Of a stretch of DNA of 8,036 nt, positions 1 to 5,660 are shown piece by piece (within the stretch, counting starts at the first letter, position 1; the number at the start of each line of letters is the position of its first letter). Under the pieces are notes generated by a model. That model worked only from the letters and a program-made list of their open reading frames with translations, was not told the DNA's origin and did not search any database. The position numbers and the translations under genes were made by a program. Location of the stretch: the NCBI GenBank assembly GCA_017620315.1, contig JAFZQQ010000304.1, positions 1 through 8,036 on the forward strand, given 5' to 3'. The DNA comes from Oscillospiraceae bacterium. GTDB lineage: Bacteria > Bacillota > Clostridia > Oscillospirales > Oscillospiraceae.

Positions 1-54
1 CAGGAGAGCGAAAACACTCTTGCGCTTCACAGCCTTTTAAATGTGGGGGAATAG
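1..54 (+). CDS. Possible C-terminal tail of an upstream gene (partial)
   Basis: Frame 1 is open from the first base and ends at the TAG at 52-54. It encodes 17 residues (QESENTLALHSLLNVGE) and the stop lies two bases before the ATG of the large secreted-protein gene at 57. Such close spacing would fit an operon with coupled translation. The piece is too short to recognise a family. A 17-codon open frame can arise by chance, and the frame of the next gene is also open upstream to base 3, so this is only a plausible call. Confidence 0.3.
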   Translation, partial: QESENTLALHSLLNVGE

Positions 55-56
55 CA

Positions 57-3000
57 ATGGGAAAGCGCGTATTGAGCTTGGCATTGGTAATGATACTGAC
101 AGCTAGTTTTGTTCCGGAATTGGTATTTGCACAGAAAATCACTTGCCCAGACTGTGGAGAAACACTTAGCTTGCAAACTGAAGAGGCAACATGTGATTAT
201 GATGGATACACATACTATGAATGTGATAATTGCGGGTATTATCAGGAAGTTGATACAATCCCCGGGGGACATCATTACGAATTAGTTGGCGAATACCTGA
301 TGCGCTGTTCCTATTGTGGCGATGAGTATTACATTGAGCATGATCACAAATACAAAGAGATTAGTCGAACGGGGAGTCCCTGCGAGGGATGGTATGTCGA
401 ATATGAGTGTTCAATTTGCGGGGATTACTATGAAGAGGAATTAGCTCCCACTGGAAAGCATAACTATATTGTTACCGACCGTCAAGAGCCAACTTTCTGG
501 GATACCGGTTGGGTTGAATATACTTGTTCCTATTGTGGCGATTACTATAGTGATGATTTGCCAGTACTACCCATGCCTTCTGGCTCTCTTAAGATAGTAT
601 TGACATGGTCTGACTCACCATCTGATCTGGATTCCATTCTTGTTGGTCCGCCCGGCTCGGGATCGTTTCAGGTTGACTATACATCCATGGAATATTCTAA
701 TCAGAATGTAGCCGTATTGCTTGATGTGGATGACACGGATGGAAATGGCCCTGAAACAACGATGCTTTGTCCCAAAAAACAAGAAGGAAACTATATGTTC
801 CTTGTACATGATTATACGAACCGTGATGATTCTTCATCAACCTATATGGCAGCATCCCAAGCAAAGGTTGAAGTATATCTAGACGGACAGTTAGCAAGAG
901 TGTTCAACGTTCCAAAAAACATCGTCGGAACTTACTGGCATGTTTTTGACTATGATATAGCAAGGAAAACCATCACAGAATTCAAAAACTCAACCGCATC
1001 AAACCAGATTAAAGCTGGGGAATACTGCATCCACGTCGTCGATGAAAACGGCGCGGTCGTCAGCGGCGCAACTGTAAAATACGGCAGTGAGAATGGAACC
1101 ACCAATCAAAATGGGGACGCGGTTTTCACGCGGTTCACTGTGGGCAACCCGACAATCAAAGTGGAAAAAGCCGGTTACATCACATGGAGCAATGCGAACA
1201 GCAACTGGAAAAAGAGTGGAGACCACTTCGATACGATCATCCTATATCCGACCGGTGCAAGCCCCTATAAGCTCGCGTGGGCAAGATACTCCAACCTTGG
1301 AACAAACGTTAATTTTGACATTCTTTCCAAAACAAAGAAGCTGAATCTCAAAAACGACGGGAATCTTATCGGTGATTTGGATTTTGGCAATTTCTACATA
1401 ACCTGTGCTTCCGTTCAGACTGGCAGCGTCGACCATTACGAGTTGTGGCAGAACAGCAAGAAGATTGCCACATCCGCAAGCGGCGACTTCGGCAAGCTCT
1501 CCGTCAAAAGCTTTTCCAAGGGCGGCGGCTGTTTCATCCGCGTTGTAAGCAAGGATGGCAAGACCCAGGTCGATACGCATATCAATCTCGAATTTGCGGA
1601 GAATAAGGCGCAGAAGGAGAACAGCATTTCACTGAAAGGAAATAAGATCTCCTTCACGGTTTCGGATGATATCCCGTTCTTCGGGGGCTCAAAGCTGGAT
1701 TTTCAGCTTCCGATACAGTCAAAGGTACAGTTTGTTGCTTCCGACGAGAAAATTCAAATCGGCATCAACATGAATTTGGCGGGCGGCGACACCGACAAGG
1801 AGACCGCGAAGAAGTTTCACGATTTGGTGCGGCGGACAAAGCGGCTCGGAGGCCAGTTGAGCGGCAGCGATGAAAGGATTCTTAATTCGCTCGTAAAGAC
1901 GCAAAACAAATGGCAGTTATTTGGGAAAGACAGCGTTAAAGTCGACTTTGTCGGTTATGGAGAAGCCAATTGGGGCAGCAGAACCGCAACAGTTGATCTG
2001 CTGCTACGGGTAAAAGTCAAGGCGGCAGACCTGTCATATACGACCTGGGTTGTCGTCGTTCCCGTCACAGTCCAACTTGAGGCAAATCTGGAAGCCGGCT
2101 TTGAGGCGACGGTACAATACGACTTTGCAAGCTCAACCTTAAACGGTGAGTTGGATTTTAACCTTGACGTTGAGATCAAGGCGTTTGGCGGCGTGGGCAT
2201 CGGCAAGCTGGTCGGAGTCGGCGTTTATGGAAGCGCAAAGCTTGAAACCTCCGCCCATCTTTTGGATCCGCCAATTTATGTAAAAAAGGTCGACCTGACA
2301 GGCGAGCTTGGGTTAAAAGCCTATATAGGCTGGCTTACCTATGAGAAAGCCTTCGCCCACAACACCTGGCACCTTTACACCGCGAACAACGTACATGGCG
2401 TGGGCCTGATGGAGTCCGGGGAACCGTGGCTCGCGGGGCTTTACGACGCGGGTGAATGGGAGACACAGGACCTTGGCTATCTCGCCGCGGAGTCCGACTG
2501 GCTCGGCGAAACCTCCGCCGCGCTGATGGCGTCCAATGCCCGGACGGCGTTTTCCTCGCTGCTGACCGACACCTACCGCAACGCGAAGCCGGTCATGATC
2601 TCCGACGGCAGCGCGCTCTACGCGGCGTTCATCCGCGCGGACGCAAGCACGGGCAGCCGCTATGTCGCGGTGACGAAGTTCAACGGCTCGACGTGGAGCA
2701 CTCCGGTACGCGTGGACAGCGGTGCGATCCTTGACGACGCGCCGACCCTCTGTGTCGGCAGCGACGGCACGATCTATCTCGCCTACGCGAAAACCGTGAG
2801 CGATCCCGGCGATTCGCTTGTGACCTACGCGAAAAAGCAGAAGATCGTCGTCGGGACGATCGACCCCTCGACGCTCACGTTCACCGCGAAGAAGACCTAT
2901 TCCGGCAGCGGCTACGCGCACATGCAGCAGCTTGCCGTGCTCGGCGGCAAGCCGGTGCTGATGTGGGCGGACACGGCGGTGACGGATGAGAGCAGCGTCC

Positions 3001-4190
3001 TCTCCCCCGCGAGCGGCACAATCTATTACGCGGATTGCACCGGCGGCACATGGAGCACCGCGAAGAAGCTCGTGAACGTATCGACGCCTGTATCCTCCGT
3101 GACCGCGGGACTTCTGGACGGCAAGATAGCGGCGGCATACGTCTCCGACGGCACGCTCTACAGCGTCAAGGCGGGCGGCCAGCCCTCCGCTCTGGCGCAG
3201 GATGTCAGCGGGCATGTGGCCTACGGCACTCTCCCCGGCACGAGCGGCGCGGCGTTCCTCTGGAACGGCGCGGGTTCGCTGAACGCCTCGAACGGAAAGT
3301 CGGTCGCCGCCGAGGGCATTACCGGCGAATACGCCGTCGTGGGCAATCGAATATACTACAGCACACCGACGGACAGCAGCGCGAACCTTGCGGTGCTGCA
3401 ATACGAAAACGGCAGGTGGGGGCTGCCCGTCCGCCTCACCGGGGACAGCCGGTATCTCGAAAACCTGTCCGCCGCGCGGATGAACGGCACAGATTATGTC
3501 TTCGGTATGCACACGGCGGTGACGATCGCAGAGGGTTCCGTGGAGGACGCAAAGAACCTTGTCTGGTCGCGCGTGATGCCTGCGAGTGACCTGCGCGTTG
3601 ACGGCGTCGATTATGAAACGGACGGACTTGCCGCTGGGCAGAGCGTTCCTGTGACGCTGACCGTGACCAACGCGGGCGACCACGCCGTGAGCAGCGTCCG
3701 CGTGACTGTGAACGGCGGCAGCGCGACCACACATTCCGTCAATTTGCAGCCCGGCGAGAGCGCGGAGCTGACAATCAACATGACCTGCCCCGCTGCGCTT
3801 ACGACTTACACCCTCAATGCGGTGGAAACCGGGCAGGACGACTACACTCCCGAGGACAACGCCTGTGAGCTGGCGCTCGGCTACGCCGACGCGGCGGTGG
3901 AGCTGGTCTATCAGCAGATCGGCACAGGCCGCGCGCTGGTGGCGACCGTGACTAACGAGGGGGTTGCGCCAGCAAGCGGCAGTATAATCATCTTCGACGC
4001 AAACGGTGATCCTGTCAAGGAAGGTTCGTTTGATGATTTGGCACCAGGTGATGCTACGATTGTCACATATGCTGTTAGTGAGAATTTCGCGGGCTTAGAC
4101 GGTGGGGATGTTAGTGTAAAGGTCACGCTGCATCAGGAGGAGATATACACTTACAACAACGCAGACACCATTCACATTATGGACCGGTGA
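57..4190 (+). CDS. Large secreted multidomain protein (CxxCG repeats, YfaP-like, CnaB-like, propeller-like, CARDB-like)
   Basis: This 1377-residue protein has an N-terminal signal peptide (residues 1-25, basic MGKR start, hydrophobic core, likely cleavage after VFA), so it is exported. Next come five CxxC pairs (Cys30/33, 56/59, 84/87, 118/121, 157/160) in repeats of the clostridial CxxCGDxYY...GHxY type. Residues about 177-300 resemble YfaP/DUF2135 domains (LTWSDSPSDLDS, then VDDTDGNGPETT). Residues about 321-396 look like a carboxypeptidase-regulatory/CnaB-like fold. A long beta-rich stretch, about 400-775, is unassigned. About 836-1170 has propeller-like repeats (STWSTPVRV, GTWSTAKKLV, GRWGLPVRL; SDGTIYLAY). 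Two CARDB-like domains follow (about 1178-1275 and 1277-1377). I see no LPXTG motif and no C-terminal membrane anchor. The ATG at 57 is chosen because it starts the signal peptide and follows GGGGGA at 45-50. A role in surface binding or adhesion is inferred; no catalytic motif was found. GC content changes sharply within the gene. Confidence 0.85.
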   Translation: MGKRVLSLALVMILTASFVPELVFAQKITCPDCGETLSLQTEEATCDYDGYTYYECDNCGYYQEVDTIPGGHHYELVGEYLMRCSYCGDEYYIEHDHKYKEISRTGSPCEGWYVEYECSICGDYYEEELAPTGKHNYIVTDRQEPTFWDTGWVEYTCSYCGDYYSDDLPVLPMPSGSLKIVLTWSDSPSDLDSILVGPPGSGSFQVDYTSMEYSNQNVAVLLDVDDTDGNGPETTMLCPKKQEGNYMFLVHDYTNRDDSSSTYMAASQAKVEVYLDGQLARVFNVPKNIVGTYWHVFDYDIARKTITEFKNSTASNQIKAGEYCIHVVDENGAVVSGATVKYGSENGTTNQNGDAVFTRFTVGNPTIKVEKAGYITWSNANSNWKKSGDHFDTIILYPTGASPYKLAWARYSNLGTNVNFDILSKTKKLNLKNDGNLIGDLDFGNFYITCASVQTGSVDHYELWQNSKKIATSASGDFGKLSVKSFSKGGGCFIRVVSKDGKTQVDTHINLEFAENKAQKENSISLKGNKISFTVSDDIPFFGGSKLDFQLPIQSKVQFVASDEKIQIGINMNLAGGDTDKETAKKFHDLVRRTKRLGGQLSGSDERILNSLVKTQNKWQLFGKDSVKVDFVGYGEANWGSRTATVDLLLRVKVKAADLSYTTWVVVVPVTVQLEANLEAGFEATVQYDFASSTLNGELDFNLDVEIKAFGGVGIGKLVGVGVYGSAKLETSAHLLDPPIYVKKVDLTGELGLKAYIGWLTYEKAFAHNTWHLYTANNVHGVGLMESGEPWLAGLYDAGEWETQDLGYLAAESDWLGETSAALMASNARTAFSSLLTDTYRNAKPVMISDGSALYAAFIRADASTGSRYVAVTKFNGSTWSTPVRVDSGAILDDAPTLCVGSDGTIYLAYAKTVSDPGDSLVTYAKKQKIVVGTIDPSTLTFTAKKTYSGSGYAHMQQLAVLGGKPVLMWADTAVTDESSVLSPASGTIYYADCTGGTWSTAKKLVNVSTPVSSVTAGLLDGKIAAAYVSDGTLYSVKAGGQPSALAQDVSGHVAYGTLPGTSGAAFLWNGAGSLNASNGKSVAAEGITGEYAVVGNRIYYSTPTDSSANLAVLQYENGRWGLPVRLTGDSRYLENLSAARMNGTDYVFGMHTAVTIAEGSVEDAKNLVWSRVMPASDLRVDGVDYETDGLAAGQSVPVTLTVTNAGDHAVSSVRVTVNGGSATTHSVNLQPGESAELTINMTCPAALTTYTLNAVETGQDDYTPEDNACELALGYADAAVELVYQQIGTGRALVATVTNEGVAPASGSIIIFDANGDPVKEGSFDDLAPGDATIVTYAVSENFAGLDGGDVSVKVTLHQEEIYTYNNADTIHIMDR
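192..563 (+). repeat. Coding repeats: degenerate CxxCG ... H-x-Y units
   Basis: Residues 46-169 of the secreted protein hold four diverged copies of one unit. The pattern is an aromatic/acidic lead (YYE, YLM, VEYE, VEYT), then C-x-x-C-G, then two aromatics and acidic residues, often followed by P and H-x-Y. The CxxC pairs are at residues 56/59, 84/87, 118/121 and 157/160, with an extra N-terminal pair at 30/33. Spacing between copies is uneven (28, 34 and 39 residues), so these are old repeats, not recent tandem duplications. Paired Cys residues outside the cell could bind zinc or form disulfides; the sequence does not say which. Confidence 0.65.
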
Positions 4191-4450
4191 CTGAAATTCG
4201 GAGGGTTTTGCACAGTGAAACCGGCATCAAGGCAAGCATTTACTGTGAGGCGGACATCAGTGCCAAAGCAATCTGCGCTGTATATGATGTCTGCGGTCAG
4301 ATGTTAAGCGTAGACATCAAGCCACTCGTGGCGGGCACTGAAAACACAGTTGCGTTCTCTGTAAAATTGACCGGTGCGAAAACAGTCAAGGTGTTCGTGG
4401 TCGGTCAGGACGTGGTGCCATATTGCACATACAAGGAACTGGAATTGTAA
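4187..4450 (+). CDS. Small protein resembling the C-terminal domain of clostridial secreted proteins; possible split-off end of the upstream gene
   Basis: The 87-residue frame starts with GTG at 4187-4189, which overlaps the TGA of the large gene (4188-4190). It has no signal peptide. The segment AICAVYDVCGQMLSVDI...VKVFVVGQDVVPYCTYKELEL resembles a short beta domain that I recall as common at the C-terminus of clostridial secreted proteins (pattern 'A-x-YD-x-x-G-x-ML ... VKVF ... PL'); I cannot name a Pfam entry. No ribosome binding site precedes the GTG. A GGAGG at 4200-4204 lies inside the frame and is too close to the in-frame TTG at 4208. Expression would therefore depend on coupling to the upstream stop, or the frame is the displaced 3' end of the upstream gene after a one-base change. 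A terminator follows 27 bases after the stop. Confidence 0.55.
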   Translation: MTEIRRVLHSETGIKASIYCEADISAKAICAVYDVCGQMLSVDIKPLVAGTENTVAFSVKLTGAKTVKVFVVGQDVVPYCTYKELEL

Positions 4451-4477
4451 GTTATCACAAGGCAACATCGACTGCCT

Positions 4478-4540
4478 CGGCTCGTCAAAAAAGACACGGG
4501 GTGCTCCGCAAAGGAGTATCCCATGTCTTTTTTGGAGCCG
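4478..4540 (+). terminator. Large bidirectional intrinsic terminator hairpin
   Basis: CGGCTC (4478-4483) pairs with GAGCCG (4535-4540). Inside it, AAAAAAGACA (4487-4496) pairs with TGTCTTTTTT (4524-4533). The stem continues through GGG/CCC and two G-U pairs to CTCC/GGAG around a GCAAA loop (4508-4512), with one mismatch. The T run on the + strand ends transcription of the secreted-protein genes. The matching A run makes the hairpin work from the other strand too, where it would stop transcripts passing leftward through the IS-like element. Confidence 0.8.
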
Positions 4541-4556
4541 AATAGGCGTTATCTAA

Positions 4557-4577
4557 ACCACCCGTTCAACGGGTGGT
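4557..4577 (+). repeat. Left-end hairpin of the IS200-like element
   Basis: This is a perfect 9-bp stem with a TCA loop: ACCACCCGT at 4557-4565 and ACGGGTGGT at 4569-4577. It is the likely TnpA recognition hairpin at the left end, as the tnpA relic reads rightward. It differs from the right-end hairpin by one base in each arm, a compensated change (C-G to G-C) that keeps the stem perfect. Confidence 0.75.
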
Positions 4578-4607
4578 AAATAAAAAGACTTTAGTGTATG
4601 GAAAGAG

Positions 4608-4668
4608 AAAACCTCCTGTGCTAGATTAGAGTGGGTCTGACAACCACACTAAGAAGACAGGAGGTTTT
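4608..4668 (+). promoter_or_regulatory. SD-sequestering hairpin in the tnpA 5' leader
   Basis: AAAACCTCCTGT (4608-4619) is the exact reverse complement of ACAGGAGGTTTT (4657-4668). The right arm contains AGGAGG (4659-4664), the ribosome binding site for the ATG at 4672, so the folded RNA hides it. IS200 elements are known to limit TnpA synthesis with a leader stem of this kind. It persists here although the coding region is almost gone. Confidence 0.7.
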
Positions 4669-4671
4669 GCC

Positions 4672-4752
4672 ATGCAAGATGACGTAAGAAGTCTATCACA
4701 CAGTAAATGGAGATGCAAAGACAGCCCTCGAATAGGGGGCTGCCAGAGATAG
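4672..4752 (+). pseudogene. tnpA: tnpA relic: N-terminal 16 codons of an IS200-type transposase plus an unrelated tail
   Basis: After the AGGAGG at 4659-4664, the ATG at 4672 opens a 26-codon frame ending at TAG 4750-4752. Residues 1-16 (MQDDVRSLSHSKWRCK) match the usual start of clostridial IS200-type TnpA proteins, which continue into the YHIVF...YRR stretch and carry an HUH motif and a catalytic tyrosine; full proteins are about 130-160 residues. Here the family sequence stops after Lys16 and is replaced by ten residues (DSPRIGGCQR), marking an internal deletion near 4720. HUH and catalytic Tyr are absent, so no activity is possible. The identification rests on remembered family sequence and a short match. 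Confidence 0.65.
4723..4741 (+). repeat. Hairpin just after the tnpA relic junction
   Basis: AGCCCTC (4723-4729) pairs with GGGGGCT (4735-4741) in RNA, including one U-G pair, around a GAATA loop. It begins three or four bases after the point where recognisable tnpA coding sequence ends, so it may mark the deletion junction or belong to the original 3' part of the element. Confidence 0.5.
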
Positions 4753-4778
4753 TAGAGTGGTTGTCAGGCTCACTCAAT

Positions 4779-4794
4779 GCCCCCTTAAGGGGGC
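4779..4794. repeat. 16-bp perfect palindrome
   Basis: Bases 4779-4794 (GCCCCCTTAAGGGGGC) equal their own reverse complement. As single strand they form a 6-bp stem with a tight loop. It lies in the right half of the IS200-like element, between the tnpA relic and the right-end hairpin. Confidence 0.7.
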
Positions 4795-4807
4795 GACCAC
4801 TGGTGAT

Positions 4808-4824
4808 AGGCCCTTATAGGGCCT
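4808..4824 (+). repeat. Inverted repeat next to the right-end hairpin
   Basis: AGGCCCT (4808-4814) and AGGGCCT (4818-4824) form a perfect 7-bp stem around TAT. It ends five bases before the right-end hairpin of the element, so the two stems could stack in single-stranded DNA or RNA. Confidence 0.7.
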
Positions 4825-4828
4825 GTTC

Positions 4829-4853
4829 AAACCACCGGTTCAACCGGTGGTTT
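4829..4853 (+). repeat. Right-end hairpin of the IS200-like element
   Basis: This is a perfect 11-bp stem with a TCA loop (arms 4829-4839 and 4843-4853, core ACCACCGGT/ACCGGTGGT). It pairs functionally with the left-end hairpin at 4557-4577. It ends seven bases before the stop codon of the nucleotidyltransferase-like gene on the other strand. Confidence 0.75.
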
Positions 4854-4860
4854 TGATTTC

Positions 4861-5244
4861 TCACACGGAACGGCGGAGGTATTCCTCTATCCGCTCGGCG
4901 TCCCTTTTGTCCTTTTCCCGGCCCAGGAGACGTTTCATTTCCAACAGTCCGCGCGGAGAGACCACCGGCGTTTCGCCGACATGGACGACCGTGTCGCAAA
5001 GCCAGTTTTCAAAGACCTCCATACCGCCGTCCAGCTTGAACCACCTGTTTCCATCCGGCGTCACCTTGTAAAGATATCCCCGCGCCTCCAGCTCGTCCGC
5101 CATGCGCGGCGTGCATCCGAGGTCAATGTCCGCCGTATCCTCCCGAAGCCCGTGGAGCACCATCGCGCCGCCCGCGACGACCCAATATTCGCCGGGGTCA
5201 TACGGAAATTCCCGCAGCCTTGCCGCAATGTCGGATTTTTTCAT
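4861..5244 (-). CDS. Small nucleotidyltransferase-like protein (AbiEii/DUF6036-type fold suspected)
   Basis: The 127-residue protein has a nucleotidyltransferase signature near the N-terminus: VVAGGAMVLHGLREDTADIDL (residues 22-42), a GG motif followed by the D-x-D pair of this fold. The C-terminus (LLEMKRLLGREKDKRDAERIEEYL) is like the K..R-x-KD..D-x-x-x-I helix seen in AbiEii-like and DUF6036-like nucleotidyltransferases. Substrate is unknown; some relatives are type IV toxins, others are stand-alone. No partner antitoxin gene is adjacent. GAGGTG lies four bases before the ATG (5242-5244). The gene follows rpsR on the same strand beyond a terminator, with only about 30 bp between that hairpin and the start codon, too little for a clear promoter. 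Its stop nearly touches the IS200-like element, so its natural 3' end could have been altered. Confidence 0.65.
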   Translation of the reverse strand: MKKSDIAARLREFPYDPGEYWVVAGGAMVLHGLREDTADIDLGCTPRMADELEARGYLYKVTPDGNRWFKLDGGMEVFENWLCDTVVHVGETPVVSPRGLLEMKRLLGREKDKRDAERIEEYLRRSV

Positions 5245-5256
5245 GCTTCACCTCAA

Positions 5257-5271
5257 AACGAACGGTTCGTT
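5257..5271. promoter_or_regulatory. Dyad before the nucleotidyltransferase-like gene
   Basis: AACGAAC (5257-5263) and GTTCGTT (5265-5271) are exact inverted repeats around a single G. The dyad lies between the rpsR terminator and the ribosome binding site of the small gene. It could be an operator or a short RNA hairpin near the ribosome binding site. The symmetry is clear; the function is inferred. Confidence 0.4.
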
Positions 5272-5276
5272 ATTTC

Positions 5277-5306
5277 AAAAAAAGACCGCCTTGAGGCGGT
5301 CTTTTT
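5277..5306 (-). terminator. Intrinsic terminator of the rpsF-ssb-rpsR operon
   Basis: On the minus strand AAAAAGACCGCC pairs with GGCGGTCTTTTT around a four-base loop (TCAA), followed by a run of seven T. It starts nine bases after the rpsR stop codon. The + strand also shows a T run after the stem, so it can work both ways. Genes beyond it on the minus strand would depend on read-through. Confidence 0.85.
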
Positions 5307-5314
5307 CATTGCAC

Positions 5315-5575
5315 TTACTCTGTGACGAAGGGAAGCAGGGCGATCTGACGTGCGCGCTTGATGGCGGTGGTCAGCTGGCGCTGGTGCATTGCGCAGGTGC
5401 CGGTGGTCCTGCGGGGCAGGATCTTCGAGCGCTCGGAAATGTAGCGCTTGAGCTTGGCGGCGTCCTTATAGTCGATGGTCTCGCACTTCTCAACACAGAA
5501 CTGGCAGACCTTCCTGCGCTTGCGGTTGGGACCGCCGGCAGGACGAGGGCCTCTGTTCTCATGCTCTGTAGTCAT
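5315..5575 (-). CDS. rpsR: 30S ribosomal protein S18
   Basis: The 86-residue protein binds the platform of the 30S subunit as a partner of S6. The S18 core is plain: a basic N-terminus ([13 protein letters not shown]), then the IDYKD motif (34-38), then [42 protein letters not shown]. Cys24, Cys27, Cys31 and Cys61 make this the Cys-containing form of S18, which may bind zinc. Length is normal (about 75-90). AAGGAGG lies eight bases before the ATG. It is the last gene of the rpsF operon, 85 bp after ssb, with a structured gap before it and a terminator right after it. Confidence 0.97.
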   Translation of the reverse strand: MTTEHENRGPRPAGGPNRKRRKVCQFCVEKCETIDYKDAAKLKRYISERSKILPRRTTGTCAMHQRQLTTAIKRARQIALLPFVTE

Positions 5576-5606
5576 GGATGTATCCTCCTTCTTATAAATG
5601 TATTAT

Positions 5607-5641
5607 CGTTCAGGGGCGCGCAATGCGGCGCGCGATGAACG
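5607..5641 (-). promoter_or_regulatory. Strong hairpin in the ssb-rpsR gap
   Basis: CGTTCA (5607-5612) pairs with TGAACG (5636-5641) and GCGCGC (5616-5621) pairs with GCGCGC (5628-5633), leaving a small internal loop and a six-base apical loop. On the minus-strand transcript it lies between the ssb stop and the rpsR ribosome binding site. No T run follows it, so it is not an ordinary terminator; RNA processing, mRNA stability or control of S18 translation are the likely roles. Confidence 0.55.
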
Positions 5642-5660
5642 AAGCGGTATCTTTTCCGGT

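Larger units (their letters stand above)
4550..4858 (+). mobile_element. Non-autonomous IS200/IS605-like element (about 300 bp, both end hairpins kept)
   Basis: Two near-identical end hairpins bound this stretch. The left has arms ACCACCCGT (4557-4565) and ACGGGTGGT (4569-4577). The right has arms ACCACCGGT (4831-4839) and ACCGGTGGT (4843-4851), extended by AA/TT. Both use the loop TCA. Subterminal hairpins in direct orientation, without terminal inverted repeats, are typical of IS200/IS605 elements, whose Y1 HUH transposase TnpA recognises them as single strands. Inside is only a 26-codon relic of tnpA, so the element could move only with TnpA supplied in trans. These elements make no target duplication, and the exact cleavage points cannot be read here, so the outer boundaries are approximate. 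No tnpB is present. Confidence 0.75.

Noticed and set aside
2313..3734. Long open frame (473 codons) on the minus strand
   Set aside because: It lies opposite the GC-rich part of the secreted-protein gene, is rich in Arg, Ala and His with no family resemblance, and lacks a ribosome binding site. It is a shadow frame caused by GC bias at codon position 3.
4374..4556. 60-codon open frame on the plus strand
   Set aside because: It overlaps the 87-codon gene in another frame and runs through the terminator hairpin.
4557..4853. CRISPR-like palindromic repeats
   Set aside because: Only two similar hairpins exist, about 250 bp apart, with no regular spacers. They fit IS200-like ends.
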